Source: Porogramme epimiltina (lineage: Eukaryota > Basidiomycota > Agaricomycetes > Polyporales > Polyporaceae). Taken from it: a DNA stretch of 64,000 bases. Position numbers and translations under genes: made by a program. A model generated the notes under the pieces. The model did no database searches. It saw only the letters and a program-made list of their open reading frames with translations, and had not been told where the DNA came from. Where the stretch lies: NCBI GenBank assembly GCA_900155495.1, contig FTLJ01000959.1:1-64000 (forward strand), read 5' to 3'. The first letter of the stretch is position 1. Every line of letters starts with the position of its first letter. Below, one piece after another: positions 54,123 through 64,000 of the stretch.

Positions 54123-57100
54123 GGCTTGTCTCTTTTCCTCGTCTCATGCTCGAATCTACTGCTGCTCGACGTCATTACGACGCAGCTAGACCAATTCTCT
54201 TCTCTCTCTCAACCACGATAATGACGTCGAATTACCCCACTGCTCTGCTGTATACCTATGTCGTTGTTCCTCCACTCCCCCTCATCTCTGCTCCGCTCTC
54301 ACCCCGTCTCGTGCTCGCTTAATGGCACTGTGTATCGTTTAATCTGTCCTGTCTAGCTAACCTGCGCCTCGTCATGTGTGTCAATATAGTTGTAGTGCCG
54401 GAATGAAGAAGGAGTGCTCCGTTAGAGATATAGTTAGCCGTGCGAATATCTGGAAAGGGCTGTCGATGGGCGCAATCGATAAGACGAATTGAATACGAGA
54501 TGGAGGGGCAGGGCAGGGGCAGTTCTGGAGCACGAGACAGAGGCCGCCCGGAGAGACGTGGACTGCCTCGGCGGCGGTGACTTCCTTCTCTTTGGAAAGG
54601 CGGCCAGGCGTACGCGGCGCACACGCATCGAGGCGCAGATAATAGGGCTGGCAGCGCGGCCGGCAGCGTGGGGGTCGCGTGTGGCCGGGGCGAGAAGCCG
54701 GAGGACATGGGACGCGGGGCAGTGCCACCAAGGCGGGAGAGGGGCAGGGCGTCGCCGCCCAGGAACGCCCCACGGCTGTGCTGTCCTCTTCCCCTCGCGC
54801 GCTTCCAACCTCAGCTCAGCGCGCCTCTCGCCGTCTAGTGGCCGCGACCACATCCATGGACTCTGCGCCCGCCTGCCGCCCTCGCCCCACCCCTGCCACA
54901 TCTGTACACGCTGATCCTCCGCGCCCGACATGGAGGCGGACGCGGGCCACCGGCCGCCTGCACCTCTCGGAGGCCCTCTTCGGTCTCCGGGTTTCGCGAC
55001 GGCGGACGCGAACGGTCCAGCTGCGGTCTACCCGACCTCGCCTCAGCACGACGCCCTCTGCTTCCGGTTATCCTCTTTTCTTCTTGAGAAGAACCCACAA
55101 TTGTCCGTGCGCCGCCTGGCCGCCTGCCGGTGCTGGCCTGCTTCTGTGCGCCGCACGCCAGCGCCATCCCTCTACCAATCCCTGCTGCCACCGCCGCCGC
55201 CGCCATATACGAGCCCGTGTGTAATCGGACGAGAAGGCTCGTGTCTGTGCCGGCCGGTGCCAGGTTCGCGTCATGTGTCAGTAATGTCGCTAGAGACCCT
55301 GCGCACAGCGGCTGCAGCCCCGCCTCAGGCTCCCGGACCCGATCGCGACGCGCGAGAAGAGGGCGCGACCCCACCACCCTGAGCACATGTCGCGTCGGCG
55401 CGCGCCCGCTGCCCGCTGCGTCTTGCGCGACCCTGCCGACTTCCGCCGCAAAGACTGCACCTCGTGCCCTCTCACCCGTTGCCGCGCCCCGTGAGAGGGA
55501 TCGGAGGGCGATAACGCGCCCCTTCCGCCTGTCAACTCCGCGTCGGCTCCCCTCGCCCCACGCCGGGTCCCATTCCTGCGTCTCGCCGCTGCCTCTGCTG
55601 CGCGGTTCTTTCTGCTCGCCATCGTGTCGCCCCACGCTCGCCGAACGAGGGCACATGTAGCCTTCTGCGGCTCCTTCTAGACGCGTCCGCGCTTCCGACC
55701 GGAGGGCTCGCTCTTCCCGCATCCGCATGCCCGCCGACAGTCGCGTGTGCGCCGCAGACAGATCATGTCGCTTGTCCGCACCTCCGCCCACAGCTCGTTC
55801 CCCTTCTCTGCCGCCGGCGCCGAAACAACGAATGCGGTGCGCGATCTGTTGGTTGGGGGAGAGACATTGGCCTTTTTTGAACGCATACGCAGAACGCCAC
55901 AGCCGCAGTGTCTCCGTATTTGCGTATGTGAACGTGTCTATCGTCCGCCCGCCCGCATGGTCATCCAAAGAACATCGGCGGAGGCCCAGCGCCAGTTGTC
56001 GCCCCGATCCTCTCCGCCGCTGGGGCCGTATGTCAGAACCGGTCGGGGCACCCGTCCACAACTTGCCATGTTGGGCGAACGCGTCGTCGCGTTCCGCCAT
56101 GTCTCTCACCGACGAGTGCTGCGCAGGTTTCTTCCCCGCTGTCGGGCTCTCCCCACAAGTTCTTCGTCGACGGGCTCGCCCCTTCTCGCCCGAGGGCACA
56201 TGGTACCCCTGCCAGGCCGGGGTTCGCGCAGCGGCGACACGTCTCGAGCCTATTTTCCAAACGAAAAAACACCCGAGGCCGCTGGGCTATCCGGACGCGC
56301 GCGTCCGCCCTTCTAAAGGGCCGGATTCTCTCGAAACTCTCTTGTCTCCCTTCCATCGGTGAGAGTATCTGCGGGGTCGATTGAAAGCTTGGGCAGATCA
56401 TGGGGGATCTAGAGGCGTTCGCATTAGTGCATAATCTAGCCCGCTGAATAGGCGCAGACATCGAGAAGGACGCATGTGGCGCAGCCGTCGGTGTCTTTTG
56501 TGCGGGCCTGTATGGATTTCCGCCCGCGCCCAGTATGAGGGCATCAGTGAATAATAAACACGTCGTTATCAAAGTTCACGTCCCCACTGTGGTAGCCGAA
56601 TCCCGCCCACCGACGGCGGATTGCAGCATGTGGCCCCTCGGAGCTTCCGCTATCCAACTGCCCGTATTCCCAAATCGTACGACCGGGCCCTCCTCAGTCC
56701 GAGACGGTTGGGCCCTCACGGACCCCGACCCCAGGCTACCGCTCGTTCCATCTACTCGGGATCAATGGAAAGCAGAACGTATACTGTTCGCTCCGCAGCG
56801 CCGTCGCCTACGTCGGTGGCATGCTATAAGCCGCATGGGGTAGTAGGATGTCTCTGGGCTCTCACCAGACACACGGCTGCAGCCACGGGGCGCCTGGGGC
56901 GCACGGGGCGCACCCTTGGAAGATGCGCCCGGCACTTCGCACCGAGTCGAGTGGTCTCACAGAGACGCAACATGGGACACTCGGATTAGCAGCGGGTTGA
57001 CAGAGCCTGTCACGGAGGAGTTAGAAGGTGGGCCACCAGAATAAGCTCAATGACATCACGAACCTTGGAGCGGACGGCACGCGCGCTGTCCGGCGGAGGC

Positions 57101-57649
57101 TGGTGCGGCGCACGGAGCTGGTCAGAAAGACCCTCTGCCAGCGTGCCTGTGTTGAGGACATTGGCCCGTATGCGAAGTGCACCCGGCCCCAGCCCGCTGC
57201 CCGACGCTGCGGGAGCGCCGCAAGCCGTCGACTGGGCATTTGTATAGCTTAGAGTTCGCGACGGCGAGATCTTGCGAGCGAAGTGGCCGGCTAAATGGCG
57301 ACTTTGACTGATTCGGAAGCGCAATTTCCGCGTCCCGCGCGCGACCTGGGGTGGGATGTTCGTGACAACACGTGTCAAGTCTGCGCAGCGGTCCCCGCGG
57401 AGCATGTCCCCTGGCACGCGGAGACCCTAGGTACGACGGCTCTTTGGGGAGAGATTGGATGGTTTCACCTCTGTAGCGACAGTTTTGGAAGATCTCCTTA
57501 ATTAAGTTGAGTTTCCTTGGGTGTCAACAGTTGAGGTAGTAGGGGCGTCGGGATGTCGTAACCCCGCGAGTAGCGGAGCTGGGGGGATTCGGAGTTGAAG
57601 GATCCCTCGCTAATCGCTCCCGGACAGTGTCGATTCCATACAATGCCTG

Positions 57650-58117
57650 CTTTTCCATGCGCTGCGGTCTGAAGAAAGTACCTAGGAATGTGCGTGAGAG
57701 GCGGCGGTGCCCTTCAATTAGAAGATAAGCTAGGAGCTGCATGGCATATACGTGCCAGGTGATCGAAATGAGTGATGCGCGCCGGTCGGCGAAGGTGAAG
57801 TTGTGGAATTCTACGGACCAACGGACGAAGCGCAGAGAAACATGCCCACACGAGCGGGGTTTCCAGTGTGGAAGATATCGCGGAGCTGTGGGCGGCGCCC
57901 AGCACCAGCGGGCACGATAGCAGAAATTGAAGACTCGGGGGTTTCGGACCCAGCGATATCGGCGACTACGGGCGCGGTATGATCGGGGAACTCGTCGCTG
58001 ACATCCCAAGGGAGCTAGTCAGGTGTCGGCCGTTGAATTGTGTCCCGGGTGGACGCCATGGGCGGCGCTGAGGTTAGAGAGAATGTCCACGAGTTTCGGG
58101 ATCGTCGCCTTCTCCAT
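57650..58117 (-). pseudogene. Possible decayed or unresolved small gene
   Basis: From an ATG at 58117 the minus strand reads MEKATIPKLVDILSNLSAAH. A different frame from 58014 reads LPWDVSDEFPDHTAPVVADI and continues to FHTGNPARVGMFLCAS. Both have the GC3-rich codon choice of local genes. Joining them needs a 40-nt intron (58054-58015) with a weak GTCCAC donor, so a frameshifted or decaying gene is equally possible. A further stretch with LLAYLLIEGHRRLSRTFL lies at about 57650-57730. No family recognised. Confidence 0.25.
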
Positions 58118-58671
58118 CTGCGGTCAACTGGTCGGGGTGGAGGACCCGTAGCCTGATGTAAGCATGACAAGGACGGGCGGATGGATGTCAGAACAACGCT
58201 GCAGCAAGACAGGACAGTACAAGAGATGCGCAGGCCGTACCCCGGTCGAGGCTCTAGCGATAAGGGGGCCGGAGCGGGGGAGCGAGAGGGAGGCTTTAAA
58301 GAGCACAAGCCGAGTGAATAGACATGGGCGCTTGACGGTCCAAGGCGGAAGTTGTTGTGGCACGGCCAGGCGCCCAAACACGGCAGGCATTGTTCTGCGC
58401 TTCCTCATGTCTCTTCCCCCTCATTGTCTCCGCCCACCTGAGCCTTCGCGCTGCAGTGGACAATGAGCACCCCGCATCCGTGCAAAGTACTCTCCGACAT
58501 CAGGAACAATAGCACGCCCCCTCCAGACTTACATATAATGGCCCGCGTTCGCCTTCAACCACCAAGCATCGCTCGTCGCCAGCTTGCTACTAGCCTCTCC
58601 ACGCTCCCAGCTCGCCAGCGCAGCTGCACCCGTCACTCTTTTTTCACGTCACCCACGATCATTCACGAAGA

Positions 58672-59086
58672 ATGTTGAAGCACGGCGCCTTCGCTGTTGC
58701 CATCGTCCAGCGCCAGGTCATGGTCGTCGAAGGTACGTCCGCTTCCCAAACCTTGCGTGCGCCCACGCTCACCCACCCTCGCCCGCTCCGCAGCCGCACG
58801 CGCCCACAACCAGCGCGACCAGTGGGTCGACGTATACACCTACGCCCCCTTTGGCGAGCGCGTCTTCCTCGCCTCGCCCGCACCCCGCGCGCGCATCTCC
58901 TCCCGCGACATCCTCACCATCTTCCCCGCCGACGATGCCGCTCGCCACCCGGCCGCCGGGATGCTCGAGCTCCCGCAGAAGGCCTTCTCCGAGTACGTCG
59001 AGCTCAGCTCGCGCACGCAGAAGCGCCTCGAGCAGCTCTATTTGGCGTGCGCGGGGAAGCCTCGCCGCCGCTGGCTCATCATTTGA
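58672..59086 (+). CDS. Hypothetical 117-aa protein
   Basis: Two exons: 58672-58732 and 58794-59086 (117 aa). The 61-nt intron has a clear GTACGT donor and CAG acceptor, and codon usage in exon 2 matches local genes. The sequence runs MLKHGAFAVAIVQRQVMVVE, then DQWVDVYTYAPFGERVFLAS, ISSRDILTIFPADDAARHP and LELPQKAFSEYVELSSRTQK, and ends with a basic tail RRRWLII. I recognise no family or catalytic motif. An upstream ATG at 58539 opens a 46-codon frame that runs past this start (ending at 58678) and encodes a basic, Ser-rich peptide, so it could act as an overlapping uORF. Confidence 0.6.
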
Positions 59087-59504
59087 AGACCTGCGCCGTC
59101 TTACGCCCTCTATCCGTGCTCCCAGAATGCACTCCCTGTCATGCTCATGTTTGCTTTCCTTACGTCGAGGTCTGGTCCTAGCCATTGTATCCATAGCCGC
59201 GTCTCTGTCGTGTCTCCGTCTCCACCCACTGTATTTTTAGCTCAGAGGCTTGTAGCCCCTTGTATCCTTACCGTCCCGGCACCGTTACCTACGCAGCTCA
59301 GGTCTGCACGATACACCAATTTATCGCACTTTTCGCACTCATGCACGCAGCGAGCCCGCGTATGAAGAGGTGGGAAGGAAAAAAAATCGATACAGGAGAT
59401 ATCTCGTAAGCGAATGGTACCCAAGAGCAGCAAGTCGGCAAGTACAACACAGATAGGTATAATAAACACGGTCATGATGTCGGTCACCTAACCAGAGGCA
59501 ATCG

Positions 59505-62500
59505 CTATGATGCAGGGGTTGCGTTCGGGTCTCGGTATACCTGCAGAAACAACGTTCACGACAAACACTGATTGCAAGGGAACTGAGGCGTACCTTCAAG
59601 TCCCAAAGATTGCCGACTTTCTTCTCTTCGACCTCGGTCTCCATAGGGGCAGCGTCTTCGTCTTCGTCCTTGCCGTCGACCTCGAGTTTGAGCCCACGCT
59701 CGTTGGCAAGGTGCAGGAGACAGATGAAGCAGAAGGATGTGCTGATCTCATCCATCTTGTCCTTGGGATACGCTCGGTGCAGCCCAGAGATGACGGTAGT
59801 GAACGAACGGCCATCGTCCGGGTCTGTTGGTGGCTGGTCATCGGTGTCCTGTAGTGAGCTGATCAGCACCCTGCCATACCAAGTAATGAACGCCATAACT
59901 CACCATAGCGTCCTCATGCTCTTCTGCTGTCGGTGCGATGATGTCGAGGCCTTTCCAGATGTTCTCCTTGAGCTTGCGCACGTCGACCCGCTTGGCGCGT
60001 TTCGCGTAGTTAACCGCTTCGGGCTTGACGCGTCGTGTCTGCCCTTGTGTTGCGGCGAGCAAGTCCTGCTCTCCGGCCTCCACTGCTACTGAGGCTCCTG
60101 GCCCGTCGTCGTCGTCGAAGCCAGGACCATCGTCGTAGTCGTCGGTGAAGAATTGTGTCGCGAAAGGCGCGGGCTCTCCATCTAGGGCTACCAACGAGCC
60201 ATGAGCTGGGTCTGTTGGAACATGTGGACGCGAGACTCACTGTCATCGCTTGGGCCGGCTGCTTTTTCGGCGGCGGCTCGGGCCCAGAAAGCTTCGTCGA
60301 TGTCACCCTCAACCTTGCCGTTTGGTCGCGTTCCTTGACCACGCATCTTGAGCTAAACGAAGGCCCATGCTTCAGTGCTGAACCGAGCGGAGATGAAGGA
60401 GATGAAATCACTCACGGAGAACTTCGGCTTGAGGAAGAGGGTTACGAGCTGCTTGGTCGAGAAGTGCATGTCGTCCGGGAGCGTTTGGTTGGATCGCTTC
60501 TCCTCCTTTCCTTTAGCTTTCTTCCGACCGCGCTTTGACTTGGTTGTTGAGGGTCCAGGAAGGTTAATTCCCGGTCCACGGGTAGCAGGAGCGAACAGTG
60601 CCTTCTGGCGTGCTTTGAGGTCATCTTCTGCAGGCGTAAGGAAGTCAATCTTGAAAGCTTCCTTCTTCTCCCGTCGTGGCCGTGAAGCAGCTTCTGAGGC
60701 GTCGGCTGTAGTAGATCTCATTTCAGACTAAACCGAGGAGCAGCGATGCGAGAGGCTTACGTCTGCGGACGACCTTCCGAAGCTTCCAGTGTTCAGGGCC
60801 AGCCCAGTTCTTGAACGCAGTGGGTTCAAAGTAGTTGGGCATCCCCTCCCCCTCTGCATCGTTGATGGCCATAACCATCTCGCGGTCACCGGGGCCGCGT
60901 CGAGGATCGAAAGGCACGAATGGCCCTCCTGGGCCACCTTGCCTCGCCTCCGCTCCCTCGGAACCATTGACAGAAACATTGTCGCCATCGGCTCCGTAAT
61001 CGGGGCCGAAATCTGCGTAGTCGTCGGGAACAGCTTGGTCACCGACGAAAAAGTCCTCTACAGGCGCGGAGCTTGCAGGAATCCCGTCGATATCCATGGG
61101 ATTCTCGAACTCTTGTACGTCGCCAAACCCATCAGGTGCGTCACCGTCGTCGTCATCGTCGTCGTCACCGCCGAGGGCACGAGTGCTTTCCCTAAAGAAT
61201 AGGTTGTCGTCTAGGGAGAAACTGTCCTTGCCGAACGCAAAGCCTTCTAATGATTGTGAGATTTGGAAGTCGTCGAGAGCCTCGACATCTGACATGAATT
61301 GCTCTGTAGAATGTGGACGTGAGTCACAAATAGCTACTCAGACTAGGTTTTGAGTTTACCTCGTAGATTACTGAGGTCAATCTCGTCGCGTGGTTCTTCT
61401 AGAGGCTGTTCTTCCTCGTCGTCTTTCGCCACGGAGTCACTAGCGTCGAAGACGACTCGGAGGCTGCCATCGGGGGCGACAGTGAGGCCAAGGTGGTTCA
61501 TGAGCAACCCCTGCGCTCCTCCCTCGTCGAAGTCGGCGCAGGTCTTGCGGAACAGAGGGTCTACGCTGAACTCGAGTTCGATCTTCTTCGTTCGAAGCTG
61601 AGCAGGATTCTTTGCGAGCGTGGATTCACTTCGGTAGCCCTTGCGCTTCTTCTGGGCCTGGCTGGGTTCCGCGCCGTCGGGGTTGTCCGAGTCGGCGGCG
61701 CCGTCGTCGTCGTTTGCGCGGTTCGCGAGGTTGCTGAGGAGTTTGCCTGTCTCGGTTCCGACAGAGTCGACGCGGGAAGTCCAGATCTTGACGCAACCGT
61801 CGAGGGTGCAGGACGCGCGCTGGAAGTTGATGGAGTTGTCGGTGTTGTTGCGGAGGAGGGACATGTCGTGGAAGTAGTCGATGAGCGCGAAGCTCCATGA
61901 ATTTGCGGCATTGATTTTCTACAAGTGGCGCGTGAGTTCACGGGAATTCGGACGTGTAAAGGTATGAGCGAGTAGGGGAAGGCTTCATGATAGAACGACT
62001 GGTTTCGGTAAAGTATAGTGTGGGGGCTCTTGCAATGTGTAGGGAGGGCAGAAGAGGAAGGTAAGACTCACATTATCTGTCGCCATCTTCATCCACTGGT
62101 CAAAGTTGGAGGTCATGACGTCCATCGGGACATTAATGACGGGTGCCTGGGGCACACTAAGGAGCTGACTCTTCTGCCTGGCTAGATTGGCACCTCTTGA
62201 AGCTTCTGCAGCACCTTCTGAGGGTCCTCCGCCATTCGGAAGCGAAGACGGGCCCGCGTCCTGGTCCTCGTCGGGGTCGAGGGTAACGACGACCTTTGCG
62301 CTCTTCCTACGCCGCCGCTTCTCAGCGACATCGTCATTGATGTTCACGTTGGCAAGCGGTGCGCGGCCTGCAGCAGGGGGGGCACCGGCAGGGGAGTTGT
62401 CAAGGGAGAAACTGCCGTCGGGGTCGACGCGTTCGCTAAGGCGTCTCTTGGAATGTGTGCGGGATACGGCAGGTCTGGGTGTTTGCTCGCGCTCCGTATC

Positions 62501-62566
62501 GCCACCAGAGTCTGATTCCGCGTAGGATGCGCGAGCTGCTGCTTGTCGGGGGCGAGAATGAGCCAT
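59505..62566 (-). CDS. BRN1: Condensin complex subunit 2 (Brn1/CAP-H, Barren)
   Basis: Eight exons in transcription order: 62566-62072, 61918-61360, 61303-60761, 60705-60416, 60352-60241, 60187-59904, 59848-59594, 59540-59505 (857 aa). Brn1 is the kleisin that closes the Smc2/Smc4 ring and is needed for mitotic chromosome compaction. Kleisin and Barren blocks include NFDQWMKMATDNKINAANSW, LIDYFHDMSLLRNN, ASCTLDGCVKIWTSRVDSVG and ELEFSVDPLFRKTCADFDEG. Further ones are GPEHWKLRKVV, EAFKIDFLTP, VDVRKLKENIWKGLDI and, near the C-terminus, ISTSFCFICLLHLANERGLK. Acidic low-complexity segments (a run of Asp near residue 390) are typical. The exon 4 acceptor (60706) was chosen by phase. The gene is divergent from the EF-hand-like gene; the shared promoter contains ACGCGT. 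Confidence 0.95.
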
Positions 62567-62654
62567 GGATGAGGGTGGAGAGGGCGTCGGGGGGCGGAAA
62601 GGGGATGAGCGTTGGGGACGTCGAGGGAGCCTCGCGTTTCAACCACCGCGTTCG

Positions 62655-62682
62655 ACGCGTCGCACGTGATCTTATTATATAA
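62655..62682. promoter_or_regulatory. ACGCGT, CACGTG and TATATAA in the BRN1/EF-hand-like promoter
   Basis: ACGCGT (62655-62660), CACGTG (62663-62668) and TATATAA (62676-62682) are packed into 28 bases of the 179-base divergent promoter. The TATA is 64 bases before the plus-strand ATG at 62746. A cell-cycle role of ACGCGT would fit condensin; that is inference. Confidence 0.5.
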
Positions 62683-62745
62683 TCAATCCCAAGTACCCTA
62701 CGGGCCGACGTCCGCCCGCCTCTGTTCGTCGGACTCGTCTACAAC

Positions 62746-63863
62746 ATGGCTCATGGCGACGGCGACATTGATCCTGCATTTGCTCTCCTTCCTTCTGCTC
62801 TCAGAAAGCGCATCGACGATGCGCTAGATGCTGCCATCGATGCTGCTCACGATGGCTCTCGCCCCGCACGCAAGCGGCGCAAGGTAGACCCTGAAGCAGG
62901 GCCTGGCGGCTTCGTCGTGGATAACGTTCCTGCACCTGGCGGCTTTTTCCCAGACACTCCTGCAGGAGGTTTCCTGGTCGACGAACCTCAAGGTGGCGGC
63001 TTTGTGCGAGACAGCAGCCTCCAAGTTGCTGAAGGATCCCTCGACGGGGACTCTGAAGGACACCGGGAGATACCTCTATTATTAATCCCCACGGCGCTAC
63101 AGCTACTGGACCTGCCGCCCGACGACGAAGATGTGCTCGCCGTCTTCCGCAACGCAGCTTCCGGATGGGGCGGGCGGGCACAGGACGGGCACACGTCCGA
63201 AGCAGCCGACGACGGTGGCGCGTTCGTGAGCCGAAAGGACTGGCGCGCGGTGTGTGCTGCGTTGCTGGACACGGGAAGGGAAGAAGAAGATGCGGAAATG
63301 GACGAAGGTGGGGCGAGCGGGGAGGAAGAGGCCGAGGGTGGGTCCGACTCTGCTGAAGAGTACGTCGAGTCTGGCGGGGACAGCGGCTCGGAATCCAACG
63401 AAGAAGACTCGGACGAATATGTCGAGAGCGGGGCGCGGGCCTCGGGGCAGCGGCAGGCTGGGGGGACGAAAGGGAAGAAGAGCGCGTCGACGAAGGGCCG
63501 AGGCCGGGGACGGCGCTCGACGTCGTCCAGTTCGGACGGGGAGGCGAGGTTAAGTGAGCGCCAGCGGCGAGAGTGCCGGGCAACGTTTAGACTGTTCTTC
63601 CCGGACGTCGAGGACAGGGAACTGGACAAGCGGCGGATCGGTATCAAGGACATCACACGGGTAGCGGGGCTGCTGAAAGAGAAGATTTCGGCGGAGGAGG
63701 TGAGTAATTTTGCACAAGGTTTGTTGGCGGGCGGGGCGCTGACGGTAATGTCGTTTGGGCGGGGCAGACGGTGGAGATGCTCGCTGCGTTCTCGACCTGT
63801 GCTGACGGGAGCGTGGGCCTAGGCGACTTTGAACGGATGATGATCGCAGCGAAGCTGGCGTGA
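62746..63863 (+). CDS. Acidic protein with weak EF-hand-like C-terminus, unrecognised
   Basis: Two exons: 62746-63699 and 63768-63863 (349 aa). The N-terminus has a basic patch (RPARKRRKVD, a likely nuclear signal). It is followed by four GGF-centred repeats: GGFVVDNV, GGFFPDTP, GGFLVDEP and GGFVRDSS. A helical region (LLIPTALQLLDLPPDDEDVL) precedes a long acidic Ser/Glu/Asp segment and a basic stretch (KGRGRGRRSTSSSS). The C-terminus (RATFRLFFPDVEDRELDKRR, then CADGSVGLGDFERMMIAAKL) resembles a degenerate EF-hand pair in which most calcium ligands are missing. I cannot name the family. The nuclear signal and acidic region suggest a chromatin or DNA-linked role, which is only a guess. Confidence 0.75.
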
Positions 63864-64000
63864 CGAGTGGAGCTGGACGAAAACATGAGATGGGGTGATT
63901 AGCGAGGCATGTACGTGAATCCAGGCACGGCTCGGACGCTGGACGAGTAATACTGAAATGCTGTGTCATTCGCCAGCGGATGCGTGCACGTACAGAGTCC

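Larger units (their letters stand above)
53473..58671. other. 5.2-kb region without a supported gene
   Basis: The longest gap in the window. It starts with the 3' flank of the poly-Q gene and includes a pyrimidine repeat (54029-54122). Open frames up to 454 codons (minus, 54835-56199) are Arg/Gly/Ala-rich by composition and carry no motif. The only stretches with coding-like codon choice are on the minus strand at about 57650-58117 (separate entry). The rest may be UTR, non-coding RNA or spacer. Confidence 0.45.

Noticed and set aside
54835..56199. Minus-strand open frame of 454 codons in the large gap
   Set aside because: Composition-driven (Arg, Gly, Ala), no family blocks, no splice structure, codon choice unlike neighbouring genes.
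1..64000. tRNA, 5S rRNA and CRISPR arrays
   Set aside because: No B-box plus clover-leaf arrangement, no 5S-like sequence and no regularly spaced direct repeats were seen by eye. A covariance-model search would be needed to exclude small RNA genes fully.

Overview
The window is nuclear DNA from a filamentous basidiomycete, most likely an Agaricomycete close to the Polyporales. This is inferred from three things: GC-rich, densely packed genes on both strands; many short introns (mostly 48-70 nt) with GTRNGT donors and compact acceptors; and fungal gene families (velvet factor, HET domain, fused sulfite reductase beta subunit, Arp9). It holds no rRNA, recognisable tRNA, CRISPR array, viral gene or intact transposon that I could find. 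Gene models were built by hand: exons were joined where splice sites, reading phase and family similarity agreed. Exon coordinates are given in each entry.

Left part (1-20 kb): an intronless HET-domain gene; TIM23; a velvet-domain regulator; a small CYSTM-like cysteine-tail protein; cytochrome c1; a Thp3/LENG8-type SAC3/GANP protein; tRNA-splicing endonuclease Sen2 (minus); cytoplasmic dynein intermediate chain; and a 13-exon alanine-glyoxylate/serine-pyruvate aminotransferase with 11-nt and 9-nt exons.

Middle (20-43 kb): sulfite reductase beta subunit (minus, 1425 aa, with a 7-nt exon); ribosomal protein L30; Arp9-like (minus); a small hypothetical gene beside an A/T-richer island that looks like a degraded insertion; phosphomannomutase (minus); Vms1/ANKZF1 (minus); the DNA polymerase delta catalytic subunit (22 exons); and a BRAP2/Etp1-like RING protein (minus).

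Right part (43-64 kb): a CoA-pyrophosphatase-like Nudix hydrolase; a Vma12-like V-ATPase assembly factor (minus); ataxin-10; Leo1 of the Paf1 complex (minus); an unrecognised poly-Q protein; a 5.2-kb stretch without a supported gene; a 117-aa hypothetical gene; condensin subunit Brn1/CAP-H (minus); and an unrecognised acidic protein with weak EF-hand-like C-terminal similarity.

The genes do not form a pathway cluster. They are mostly housekeeping functions, often in head-to-head pairs with short shared promoters (Sen2/dynein, sulfite reductase/L30, Vms1/Pol delta, Etp1/Nudix, Vma12/ataxin-10, Leo1/poly-Q, Brn1/EF-hand-like). I saw no convincing new multi-gene system. The most unusual signals are in splicing: microexons of 7, 9, 11, 19 and 25 nt, two GC-AG introns, and several stop-free introns with lengths divisible by three, one of them directly before the Vms1 catalytic GGSQ motif. 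There is also a pair of ACGCGT boxes in the Pol delta promoter, a perfect 10-bp hairpin between Vms1 and phosphomannomutase, and two regions that may hold decayed or unrecognised genes.
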